Below are positions 1 through 5,923 of a stretch of DNA of 6,249 nucleotides, in pieces. The position numbers and the translations under genes are program-made. The notes below the pieces were generated by a model. That model was not told where the DNA came from and searched no databases. It worked only from the letters and a program-made list of their open reading frames with translations. The first letter of the stretch is position 1, and each line of letters begins with the position of its first letter. The DNA lies in assembly GCA_947176045.1 (NCBI GenBank), contig CAMWPF010000093.1, positions 1 through 6,249 on the forward strand. The letters are read 5' to 3'. This stretch comes from an uncultured Treponema sp. (GTDB taxonomy: Bacteria > Spirochaetota > Spirochaetia > Treponematales > Treponemataceae).

Positions 1-821
1 CGGTTTCCACGGAGCTTTCGACACGCATCGTCGATTTGTTCAGCCCAATTGGAAAGGGGCAGCGCCTGCTGATTGTCGCGCCGCCGAAGGCTGGAAAGAC
101 GACGCTCATGCAGTCCGTCGCGAACGCCATCACGACGAACCACCCGGAAGTCTACCTGATCGTCCTCTTGATCGACGAGCGCCCGGAGGAAGTGACGGAA
201 ATGGAGCGCTCCATCAAGGCGGAGGTGATTTCCTCCACGTTCGACGAGCAGGCGACGCGCCATGTCCAGGTGGCGGAGATGGTGCTGGAAAAGGCGAAGC
301 GCCTTGTCGAGCACAAGCGCGACGTCGTCATCTTCCTCGATTCCATCACGCGCCTTGCACGCGCCTACAACCAGACTGTTCCGACGTCCGGCAAGGTGCT
401 CAGCGGCGGCGTTGACAGCAACGCCCTGCACAAGCCGAAGCGGTTCCTCGGTGCGGCGCGCAACGTGGAGGAGGGCGGAAGCCTTACGATCATTTCGACC
501 GCGCTCATTGAGACGGGCAGCCGCATGGACGAAGTCATCTTCGAGGAGTTCAAAGGGACGGGCAACAGCGAGATCGACTTGGACCGCAAGCTCGCCGAGC
601 GCCGCCTGTTCCCCGCCATCAACATCAAGAAGTCGGGGACGCGGAAGGAGGAGCTGCTGCTGACGGACAACGAGCTGCAGAAGCTTTGGATCCTGCGCAA
701 GGTGCTCAATCCGATGGAGGACGCGGAAATTCTGGAGCTGCTGCTCGACCGTATGCGCAAGACGAAGACGAACGACGCGTTCCTCGCGTCCATGAACGCC
801 GGTTCCGCGGCGGCGGAGTAG
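1..821 (+). CDS. rho: Transcription termination factor Rho, C-terminal ATPase part (5' truncated by window edge)
   Basis: Rho is a hexameric RNA-dependent ATPase that translocates along untranslated nascent RNA and releases it from RNA polymerase. The reading frame is open from the edge (first full codon at base 3) and gives 272 residues, matching E. coli Rho from about residue 153 to its end, so the N-terminal RNA-binding domain is outside the window. Visible in fragment numbering: Walker A APPKAGKT at 26-33, then the LLIDERPEE segment, the LDSITRLARAYN segment, the Q-loop region VLSGGVDSNALHKPKRF, the R-loop FKGTGN, and the C-terminal SGTRKEELL and TKTNDAF segments. Positions known to contact bicyclomycin in E. 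coli (the PPK and DER segments, the Ser of DSITR, the Gly of GTGN) are all kept. The extreme C-terminus is a short Ala-rich extension (GSAAAE). I see no convincing intrinsic terminator behind it. The next gene is rpmE, a common neighbour of rho. Confidence 0.97.
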   Translation, partial: VSTELSTRIVDLFSPIGKGQRLLIVAPPKAGKTTLMQSVANAITTNHPEVYLIVLLIDERPEEVTEMERSIKAEVISSTFDEQATRHVQVAEMVLEKAKRLVEHKRDVVIFLDSITRLARAYNQTVPTSGKVLSGGVDSNALHKPKRFLGAARNVEEGGSLTIISTALIETGSRMDEVIFEEFKGTGNSEIDLDRKLAERRLFPAINIKKSGTRKEELLLTDNELQKLWILRKVLNPMEDAEILELLLDRMRKTKTNDAFLASMNAGSAAAE

Positions 822-844
822 CCTGCGGCCGGCGCGCCCGCCAC

Positions 845-873
845 TTGCAATTATTTTTTGTATGCGGTATGAT
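845..873 (+). promoter_or_regulatory. Sigma-70-like promoter for rpmE
   Basis: A TTGCAA box (845-850, 4 of 6 to consensus) and a TATGAT box (868-873, 5 of 6) are separated by exactly 17 nt, and the spacer contains a T-rich run at 851-859. It lies in the AT-rich part of an otherwise GC-rich gap, directly after rho. The expected start of transcription is near 879-881, giving rpmE a leader of about 88 nt. The call rests on sequence match and spacing only. Confidence 0.6.
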
Positions 874-904
874 GCTGCATATTGATTTGAATTTGCTGGT
901 TTTG

Positions 905-939
905 TGGCGGCGTCTTGATCCGCTGGATCCGCGCCGCCG
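905..939 (+). promoter_or_regulatory. Structured rpmE 5' leader (interrupted hairpin), possible L31 autoregulatory element
   Basis: GGCGGCG at 906-912 pairs perfectly with CGCCGCC at 932-938, with a possible T905-G939 wobble. Inside it, GATCC at 917-921 pairs with GGATC at 925-929 around a 3-nt loop, leaving an asymmetric internal loop (TCTT opposite CG). No T tract follows; the sequence after it is A-rich, so it is not an intrinsic terminator on this strand. It lies about 18 nt upstream of the rpmE ribosome binding site. Structured L31 leaders are known in other bacteria, and E. coli L31 represses its own mRNA. A role here is inference. Confidence 0.45.
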
Positions 940-967
940 GGCAAAATCTGTAAAATAGGAGTTGCAT

Positions 968-1180
968 ATGAAAAAAGGTACGCATCCGGAATACAACTTG
1001 ACGAAGATTACGTGTGTTTGCGGAAATGTTATCGAAACCCGCTCCACGGTGAGCGATATCCACGTTGAAATTTGTTCCGCCTGCCATCCGTTCTATACGG
1101 GCAAGCAGAAGCTGGTTGACACTGCGGGACGCATCGACCGCTTCAACAGGCGGTACGGAATCAAGTCTGCGGAAAAATAA
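968..1180 (+). CDS. rpmE: 50S ribosomal protein L31, zinc-binding (C+) type
   Basis: L31 is a small large-subunit protein that bridges the 50S central protuberance to the head of the 30S subunit. The 70-residue product matches the family over its whole length: MKKGTHPEY start, CxC at Cys16/Cys18, CxxC at Cys36/Cys39 followed by HPFYTGKQ, and the GRIDRFNRRYG end. The four cysteines make this the zinc-binding form rather than the zinc-independent paralogue used in zinc limitation. An in-frame TTG at 962 would add two residues, but ATG 968 is preferred because AGGAG at 957-961 sits 6 nt upstream and the family begins MKK. It has its own likely promoter and leader upstream and a strong intrinsic terminator at 1210-1250, so it can be made as a monocistronic message, though readthrough from rho is possible. 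Confidence 0.97.
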   Translation: MKKGTHPEYNLTKITCVCGNVIETRSTVSDIHVEICSACHPFYTGKQKLVDTAGRIDRFNRRYGIKSAEK

Positions 1181-1209
1181 CGGCATCTTCCTTGTCGGGA
1201 AGGCGCGGG

Positions 1210-1250
1210 AAAGCTGCTCCATTCGAATGGATGCAGCTTTTTTTGTTTTT
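1210..1250 (+). terminator. Rho-independent terminator after rpmE
   Basis: AAAGCTGC (1210-1217) pairs with GCAGCTTT (1233-1240), and TCCAT (1218-1222) pairs with ATGGA (1227-1231) around a TCGA tetraloop. One T (1232) is bulged. The stem runs straight into TTTTTTTGTTTTT (1238-1250). This is a textbook intrinsic terminator 30 nt after the rpmE stop and is active on the + strand only, since no comparable T run exists on the other side. Confidence 0.9.
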
Positions 1251-1276
1251 GGGCCGCCGGACGGATGGACTCGGGC

Positions 1277-1283
1277 GGAAGGA
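1277..1283 (+). promoter_or_regulatory. Ribosome binding site that decides the methyltransferase start
   Basis: GGAAGGA lies 6 nt before ATG 1290 but touches the other in-frame ATG at 1284. Normal spacing therefore favours 1290 as the initiation codon. Confidence 0.65.
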
Positions 1284-1289
1284 ATGGCG

Positions 1290-2423
1290 ATGGGCGGAAA
1301 GGATGCGTATCAGGCGGAGCTGTTTCAGAACCGCCTGGTGAAAAAATACAGGCGGCTTCGGAAGTGGGCGCGGAAGAACAATGTTTCATGCTACCGTGTC
1401 TACGACCGCGACATTCCCGAAGTTCCGGTCGTCCTGGACGTGTATGAGTTCCTTCCGGAGGAAGTCGGTTCCACTGAATCGTGCGCGCGCTTTTTGGCGG
1501 AGCAGTCCGCCCGGTACGCCGCAAACGATCCGCTTGTGGAGGAAGAGTCTGCGCGGCGCCGGTACGCCGTCCTGTCGCTGTATGAGCGTCCGTATGAAAA
1601 GCCGGAAGATGAGGAGCGGGCGTGGCTGGAGCTGGCTGCGCGCGCCGCGGCGGCGGCGCTTCATATTCCGCCGGAGCGCGTCGTCTGCAAGGAGCGCCGC
1701 CGGCAGAAGGGCGCCGCGCAGTATGAGAAGGCGGCGCCGGGCGCGGACATTGCAGGCATGGTGCAGGAGCAGGGGCAGCTTTTCCATGTGAATCTGTCGA
1801 AGTATATTGATACAGGGCTTTTTTTCGACCATCGGCCGCTGCGCGCGCTGATCCGGGAGACCTCAGCCGGCAAGGATGTCTTGAACCTGTTCTGCTATAC
1901 CGGCAGCTTTTCCGTGTACGCTGCTCAGGGGAACGCGCGGCGCGTGGTTTCCGTGGATCTGTCGAACACGTATCTTGCATGGGCGCGCGGAAATATGGCG
2001 TGCAACGGATTTTCGGACGCGGCGCGCTACTTGTTTGTGAAAAGCGACGTCCTGTCCTTCCTTGATGCGGCGGCGTCCCGTCCTGCTGTTGGCGGCGGGC
2101 GCTACGGCATCATCGTGCTGGATCCGCCGACGTTCAGCAACTCCAAGTCGGGCGGAACGCTGCTTGACATCAACCGGGACTGGAGCCTGCTTGTTTCGAA
2201 ATGCCTTTCGCTGCTTGCAGACGACGGAGTCCTGTATTTTTCGACGAACAGCCGGAAGCTTTCTATTGAAAGGCGCGGCGCATCTGAACTGCTGCACGGC
2301 CGCGACGGACTGCGCGTCCGCATTGAGGACATCACGGAAGCGTCGGTTCCGGAGGACTGCAAGGGAGTCCGCAGCCACCGTTGCTGGAAGATTTTCCTTG
2401 AAAAGGACGGAACGCCTTCTTGA
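1290..2423 (+). CDS. rlmK: RlmK-type class I SAM-dependent 23S rRNA methyltransferase, stand-alone
   Basis: The 377-residue product resembles the C-terminal RlmK half of the E. coli fusion enzyme RlmKL, which makes 7-methylguanosine at 23S rRNA position 2069. Shared landmarks: NRLVKKYRRLRKWARKNN near the start with CYRVYDRDIPE after it; RRRQKGAAQY; YIDTGLFFDHR at 172-182; the SAM-binding LNLFCYTGS at 198-206; the acidic residue Asp223 after strand 2 (VSVDLS); and the catalytic-region motif DPPTFSNSK at 278-286. The THUMP and RlmL parts of the E. coli fusion are absent, and this is a complete gene, not a fragment. The open frame extends upstream through rpmE and the terminator, but similarity begins just after ATG 1290, which has a well-spaced ribosome binding site. 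No obvious promoter lies between the terminator and the start. Activity at G2069 is inferred; another rRNA target is possible. Confidence 0.88.
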   Translation: MGGKDAYQAELFQNRLVKKYRRLRKWARKNNVSCYRVYDRDIPEVPVVLDVYEFLPEEVGSTESCARFLAEQSARYAANDPLVEEESARRRYAVLSLYERPYEKPEDEERAWLELAARAAAAALHIPPERVVCKERRRQKGAAQYEKAAPGADIAGMVQEQGQLFHVNLSKYIDTGLFFDHRPLRALIRETSAGKDVLNLFCYTGSFSVYAAQGNARRVVSVDLSNTYLAWARGNMACNGFSDAARYLFVKSDVLSFLDAAASRPAVGGGRYGIIVLDPPTFSNSKSGGTLLDINRDWSLLVSKCLSLLADDGVLYFSTNSRKLSIERRGASELLHGRDGLRVRIEDITEASVPEDCKGVRSHRCWKIFLEKDGTPS

Positions 2424-2425
2424 CG

Positions 2426-2459
2426 CCGCTGTCCGTCCGCCTGACGGAGCTTTCTGCGG
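2426..2459 (+). terminator. Weak hairpin after the methyltransferase gene, possible terminator
   Basis: TCCGTC (2432-2437) pairs with GACGGA (2443-2448) around a 5-nt loop, and CCGC (2426-2429) can pair with GCGG (2456-2459) outside it. Only a short TTTCT follows the inner stem and it lies within the outer arm, so termination would be weak. It could instead act as an RNA 3'-end stabiliser or be chance. Confidence 0.3.
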
Positions 2460-2469
2460 TGCGTCCAAC

Positions 2470-2498
2470 TGTACACAATGGGAAAAAAGGTGTATAGT
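2470..2498 (+). promoter_or_regulatory. Candidate promoter for the helicase / ABC-F operon, possibly giving a leaderless mRNA
   Basis: TGTACA (2470-2475, 4 of 6 to a -35 box) and TATAGT (2493-2498, 5 of 6 to a -10 box) are 17 nt apart. The expected transcription start, about 7 nt after the -10 box, falls on 2505, the A of the preferred helicase start codon. This would place no leader before the coding sequence. Confidence 0.45.
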
Positions 2499-2504
2499 GG
2501 TGGA

Positions 2505-4235
2505 ATGAATTTCGTAGAATGTAATTTGGACGAGCGGCTGCTTCAAGGAATTTCCGCGGCCGGCTACACCGTCTGCACGCCTGTCCAGGAACAGGTCTTG
2601 AAGATTGCGCAGGACGGTTCTGATGTATATGTCCAGTCCCAGACGGGGACTGGAAAGACGGCGGCGTACCTTGTGGCCGTCATTCAGGAAATGCTTTCCG
2701 GCGGCGCGGAGAAGAAGAAGGCGCTTGTCATGGTTCCGACTCGGGAGCTCGCCGTTCAAGTTGAGGAAGAGGCGAAGACGCTGTGCGGCCCTGCGGGACT
2801 GAAGGCGTTCAGCTTTTACGGCGGCGTCGGATACGAGCGGCAGATTGCGGCGCTCAAGGACGGCGTCGACATCATCATCGGCACTCCGGGACGCCTCATC
2901 GACTTGCAGGAAGGGCGCAGCCTCGACCTGTCGGAGGTCGGCTTCCTTGTGATCGACGAGGCCGACAGGATGTTCGACATGGGATTCTATCCGGATCTGC
3001 GCAAGCTGCTGAAGGTTCTGCCGGAAAGCGAGCGCCGCCAGACGATGCTGTTCAGCGCGACGCTCAATTCGTATGTCAAGAATCTTGCGTGGGAATACAC
3101 CCGCGACGCCAAAGAAATCGAAATCGAGGCGGAGAACATCACCGTGTCGGAAATCGATCAAGAGCTGCTGCATGTTTCCAGTGACGAGAAGATGAAGCTG
3201 CTCATCGGCATCCTCAAGAAGGAGGAGCCGTCGAGCGTCATCATCTTCTGCAACACGAAGCGCGGCTGCGAGGTCGTCGCGAAGCGCCTCTGCATGAACG
3301 GCATTGAAAGCGGCTTCATCATCGGCGATCTGCCGCAGTCTCGCCGCCTTCAAATTCTCACTGACTTCAAGGAAGGCAGGCTTTCCGTCCTCGTCGCGAC
3401 GGATGTCGCCGCCCGCGGAATAGACGTGGACGCGCTGGCGATGGTCATCAACTTCGACCTGCCGAACGAGGCGGAAAACTACGTCCATCGGATCGGACGC
3501 ACCGCCCGCGCCGGAAAGACTGGAAAGTCCTATACATTTTGCAGCGAGCAGGACGTCTACAACCTTCCTGCGATCGAGCGCTACATCGAGATGCAGATTC
3601 CCTCGCGCGTCGCCGATCCGTCGATGATGATTGAGGACAAGAGCGCCGGCGTGTACATCCGCACCGAAGACTGGCGCGAGGACGGAGACGGCGGGCGCGG
3701 CGGCTTCCGGGAAGGCCGTTCCTCTCGGAACTGCGCGCGTCCGGATGGCGGCAGGGATGGACGCCGCGGCGGAAAGCGCCGGAGCGGTTCCGGTTCATAT
3801 GCGGCTGACGGCCGTTCGGGCACGGAGCGGCAGGGCAGGGATTTCAAGAAGTCCGGGAACGGCAGGGACGGCGGCAGAAAGCGTTCCAGTGAGAAGCCTC
3901 GGACATCCGGCGCCCATTTTGCGGAAATGGCGAACTTGTCGTTTGAAGACCGCATGAAGGTGTACAAGGAGAAGTATTCCGGCGGCCGCACGGCGCAGAA
4001 GGGCGGCCGTTCCGAATCCCGCGGCGCGGCAAATGCAGGCGGCGCCCGTCCGCCGCGGAAGGACGGCAGGATTGTCAAGGGCGGCTACGGCGAGTACGGG
4101 CGCTCATCCGGCAAGAAGAAAAAGGCGCAGGCGGCAAACGGCGCCGTCCGCACGTCCGGCTCGCCGTCGGGCGCGCGCAGGCCGGAGCAGAAGAAGGGAT
4201 TGGTTTCCCGCATCAAGTCATTTTTTGGCAGATAA
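2505..4235 (+). CDS. DEAD-box ATP-dependent RNA helicase, RhlE-like core with long Arg/Gly-rich tail
   Basis: DEAD-box proteins locally unwind RNA duplexes with ATP, typically in ribosome assembly or RNA decay. The 576-residue product has the full core: Q-motif region (F3, TPVQ at 25-28), motif I SQTGTGKT at 45-52, Ia PTRELA at 78-83, GTPGR at 126-130, II DEAD at 151-154, SAT at 184-186, then VIIFCNTKRG, ATDVAARGID and HRIGRTAR at 328-335. The core ends near residue 375. Residues about 392-576 are a disordered, basic, Arg/Gly/Ser-rich tail, interrupted by a charged segment (FEDRMKVYKEKY, 480-491) and ending in an amphipathic KKGLVSRIKSFFGR. An in-frame ATG at 2478 lacks a ribosome binding site; ATG 2505 is preferred because MNF aligns with the MSF start of RhlE. 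Neither start has a well-spaced Shine-Dalgarno. The ABC-F gene follows after 15 nt, suggesting co-transcription. Confidence 0.93.
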   Translation: MNFVECNLDERLLQGISAAGYTVCTPVQEQVLKIAQDGSDVYVQSQTGTGKTAAYLVAVIQEMLSGGAEKKKALVMVPTRELAVQVEEEAKTLCGPAGLKAFSFYGGVGYERQIAALKDGVDIIIGTPGRLIDLQEGRSLDLSEVGFLVIDEADRMFDMGFYPDLRKLLKVLPESERRQTMLFSATLNSYVKNLAWEYTRDAKEIEIEAENITVSEIDQELLHVSSDEKMKLLIGILKKEEPSSVIIFCNTKRGCEVVAKRLCMNGIESGFIIGDLPQSRRLQILTDFKEGRLSVLVATDVAARGIDVDALAMVINFDLPNEAENYVHRIGRTARAGKTGKSYTFCSEQDVYNLPAIERYIEMQIPSRVADPSMMIEDKSAGVYIRTEDWREDGDGGRGGFREGRSSRNCARPDGGRDGRRGGKRRSGSGSYAADGRSGTERQGRDFKKSGNGRDGGRKRSSEKPRTSGAHFAEMANLSFEDRMKVYKEKYSGGRTAQKGGRSESRGAANAGGARPPRKDGRIVKGGYGEYGRSSGKKKKAQAANGAVRTSGSPSGARRPEQKKGLVSRIKSFFGR

Positions 4236-4250
4236 AGTTCAGGAAGCAGC

Positions 4251-5894
4251 ATGATTACAGTCAGCGATGTAAGCGTAAAATTCAGCGAAAAGCCGCTTTT
4301 CAAGGACGTGAACATCAAGTTCACGCCGGGAAACTGCTACGGCATCATCGGAGCGAACGGAGCTGGAAAGTCGACCTTCTTGAAGGTGCTTTCCGGAGAT
4401 TTGGAGCATGATTCGGGCACGATTTCCGTAACGCCCGGCGAACGGATGGCGGTCCTCAAGCAGGATCACTTCGCCTATGACGGGCATTCTGTGAAGGACA
4501 CCGTGATGATGGGCTACCCGAAGCTGTACGAATGCAGCAAGGCGCGCGAGGCGATTTATGAGAAGGCGGATTTTTCTGAAGAGGACGGCATCCGCGCCAG
4601 CGAGCTTGAGGGTGAGTTCAGCGAGCTTGGCGGCTGGGAGGCGGAGAACCAGATCGAGCAGATGCTCAGCGGGCTTGGACTGGAAGAGGAATTCCACGAC
4701 CGTATGATGGGCGAGCTTGACGAAAGCCAGAAGGTGCGCGTCCTCTTGGCGCAGGCGATTTTCGGAAATCCGGACATCCTGCTGCTGGACGAGCCGACCA
4801 ACGGCTTGGACATCGAGTCCATCACGTGGCTTGAGAATTTCCTCATGGAATTTCCGAACACGGTGATTGTCGTCAGCCACGACCGCCATTTCTTGAACAC
4901 GGTCTGCACGTACATCTGCGACATCGACTATGGAAAGATCACGCAGTTCACGGGAAACTACGACTTCTGGTACCAGATGAGCCAGATCTTGCAGCGGCAG
5001 GCGAAGGATCAGGCGAAGAAGCGCGAGGAAAAGATGAAGGACTTGAAGGAATTCATCCTGCGCTTCGCCTCGAACGCCGCGAAGAGCCGTCAGGCAACGA
5101 GCCGCAAGAAGATTTATGACAAGCTGGCGCTGGAGGAGCTTCCGGTGACGAGCCGCAAATTTCCGTACGTCAACTTCAAGCAGGACCGCGACATCGGAAA
5201 CAACGTGCTTGAAGTCAAGAACGTGAGCTGTTCTGAGGACGGCATCGCGCTTTTGAACGGACTTTCGCTGGTTGTCAACCGCACGGACAAGGTTGCGTTT
5301 GTCGGTATCGAGCATAATTCCATTTCCGCGCTGTTCGACATCATCAACGGAGTGAAGAAGGCTGATGACGGCGAATTCTTCTGGGGGCAGACGACGAGCC
5401 ATGCCTATCTGCCGCGGGACAGCAGCGCCTATTTTGAAAACGACTTGAACATCACTGACTGGCTCAAGCAGTATTCGCGGGAGCAGGACGACGCGTACGT
5501 GCGCGGATTTTTGGGGCGGATGCTGTTTTCCGGCGACGAGTCGCTGAAGCCGGTCAAGGTTCTCAGCGGCGGCGAGAAGGTGCGCTGCATGCTTTCCAAG
5601 CTCATGCTCAGCGGCGCGAACGTCTTGATTCTGGACGATCCGACCAACCATCTTGACTTGGAGGCGATCCAGAGCCTCAATGAGGCGCTGGTCTCTTTTC
5701 CGGGGGTCGTGCTGTTCACCAGCCATGACCACGAATTCATCCAGTCGATTGCGAACCGCATCGTGGAGATTACGCCGAACGGCGTCATCGACCGCATGAC
5801 GTCGTTCGACAGCTATATCCAGGACGCGCAGGTCTCTGCGGTTCGGAACGAATTCTACGCTGGAACGGGAAAGAAGATCCGCTACCGCACGTAG
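4251..5894 (+). CDS. ABC-F family ATPase, YkpA/YbiT type, with one degenerate ATP site
   Basis: ABC-F proteins are soluble tandem ATPases without membrane domains; characterised members bind the ribosomal E site and help translation. The 547 residues start MITVSDVSVKF and match B. subtilis YkpA and E. coli YbiT throughout. First domain: Walker A GANGAGKST at 34-42, Walker B LLLDEP with Glu181, NGLD instead of the usual NHLD at 184-187, and switch His210. The linker that contacts tRNA and rRNA in this family spans about 237-305 and includes the conserved SNAAKSRQATSRKK. Second domain: Walker A replaced by GIEHNSISA (352-360), intact signature LSGGEK (438-443), Walker B ILDDP with Asp463 where catalytic Glu is usual, and switch His492. 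The first-domain signature is LDESQK (156-161), not LSGGE. AGGA at 4241-4244 lies 6 nt before the ATG. It is probably in an operon with the helicase. I see nothing that marks it as an antibiotic-resistance ABC-F. Confidence 0.93.
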   Translation: MITVSDVSVKFSEKPLFKDVNIKFTPGNCYGIIGANGAGKSTFLKVLSGDLEHDSGTISVTPGERMAVLKQDHFAYDGHSVKDTVMMGYPKLYECSKAREAIYEKADFSEEDGIRASELEGEFSELGGWEAENQIEQMLSGLGLEEEFHDRMMGELDESQKVRVLLAQAIFGNPDILLLDEPTNGLDIESITWLENFLMEFPNTVIVVSHDRHFLNTVCTYICDIDYGKITQFTGNYDFWYQMSQILQRQAKDQAKKREEKMKDLKEFILRFASNAAKSRQATSRKKIYDKLALEELPVTSRKFPYVNFKQDRDIGNNVLEVKNVSCSEDGIALLNGLSLVVNRTDKVAFVGIEHNSISALFDIINGVKKADDGEFFWGQTTSHAYLPRDSSAYFENDLNITDWLKQYSREQDDAYVRGFLGRMLFSGDESLKPVKVLSGGEKVRCMLSKLMLSGANVLILDDPTNHLDLEAIQSLNEALVSFPGVVLFTSHDHEFIQSIANRIVEITPNGVIDRMTSFDSYIQDAQVSAVRNEFYAGTGKKIRYRT

Positions 5895-5898
5895 CGCA

Positions 5899-5917
5899 AT
5901 GCGGAATCCGGCCGCAT
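5899..5917. terminator. Small hairpin between convergent genes, weak terminator candidate
   Basis: ATGCGG (5899-5904) pairs with CCGCAT (5912-5917) around a 7-nt loop in the 29-nt gap between the convergent stop codons. No T tract follows on either strand, so if it acts at all it may mark a processed 3' end or assist Rho. Chance is a fair alternative. Confidence 0.25.
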
Positions 5918-5923
5918 CATCCG

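Noticed and set aside
827..859. GC-rich inverted repeat followed by a T-rich run after rho, resembling a terminator
   Set aside because: Only 3 bp plus 2 bp with a C-C mismatch pair, and the T run starts about 12 nt later. The T run fits better as promoter spacer.
869..958. Small upstream reading frame (about 28-29 codons, Leu- and Arg-rich) ending in a TAG that overlaps the rpmE ribosome binding site
   Set aside because: Its ATG codons lie inside the predicted -10 box, so the rpmE promoter would not transcribe its start, and it has no ribosome binding site. Its sequence is largely dictated by the leader hairpin. It could only be translated on a readthrough message from rho.
1065..1289. Open frame extending the methyltransferase upstream through rpmE
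   Set aside because: It runs through the L31 gene in another frame and through the intrinsic terminator, and the extension has no similarity to RlmK.
2478..2504. Upstream in-frame ATG that would add nine residues to the DEAD-box helicase
   Set aside because: No ribosome binding site precedes it, it would lie upstream of the predicted transcription start, and the added residues have no counterpart in RhlE-type proteins.
1863..3488. 541-codon open frame on the - strand
   Set aside because: It lies opposite the conserved methyltransferase and helicase motifs, has no recognisable domain, and is the expected antisense effect of GC-rich codon use.
3710..4110. Repeated GGC/CGG-rich segments in the helicase tail as possible DNA repeats
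   Set aside because: They are irregular and explained by low-complexity Arg/Gly codons; no constant repeat unit is visible.
4239..5732. 497-codon open frame on the - strand
   Set aside because: Antisense shadow of the ABC-F gene, whose motifs are unmistakable; low-complexity charged composition and no recognisable domain.
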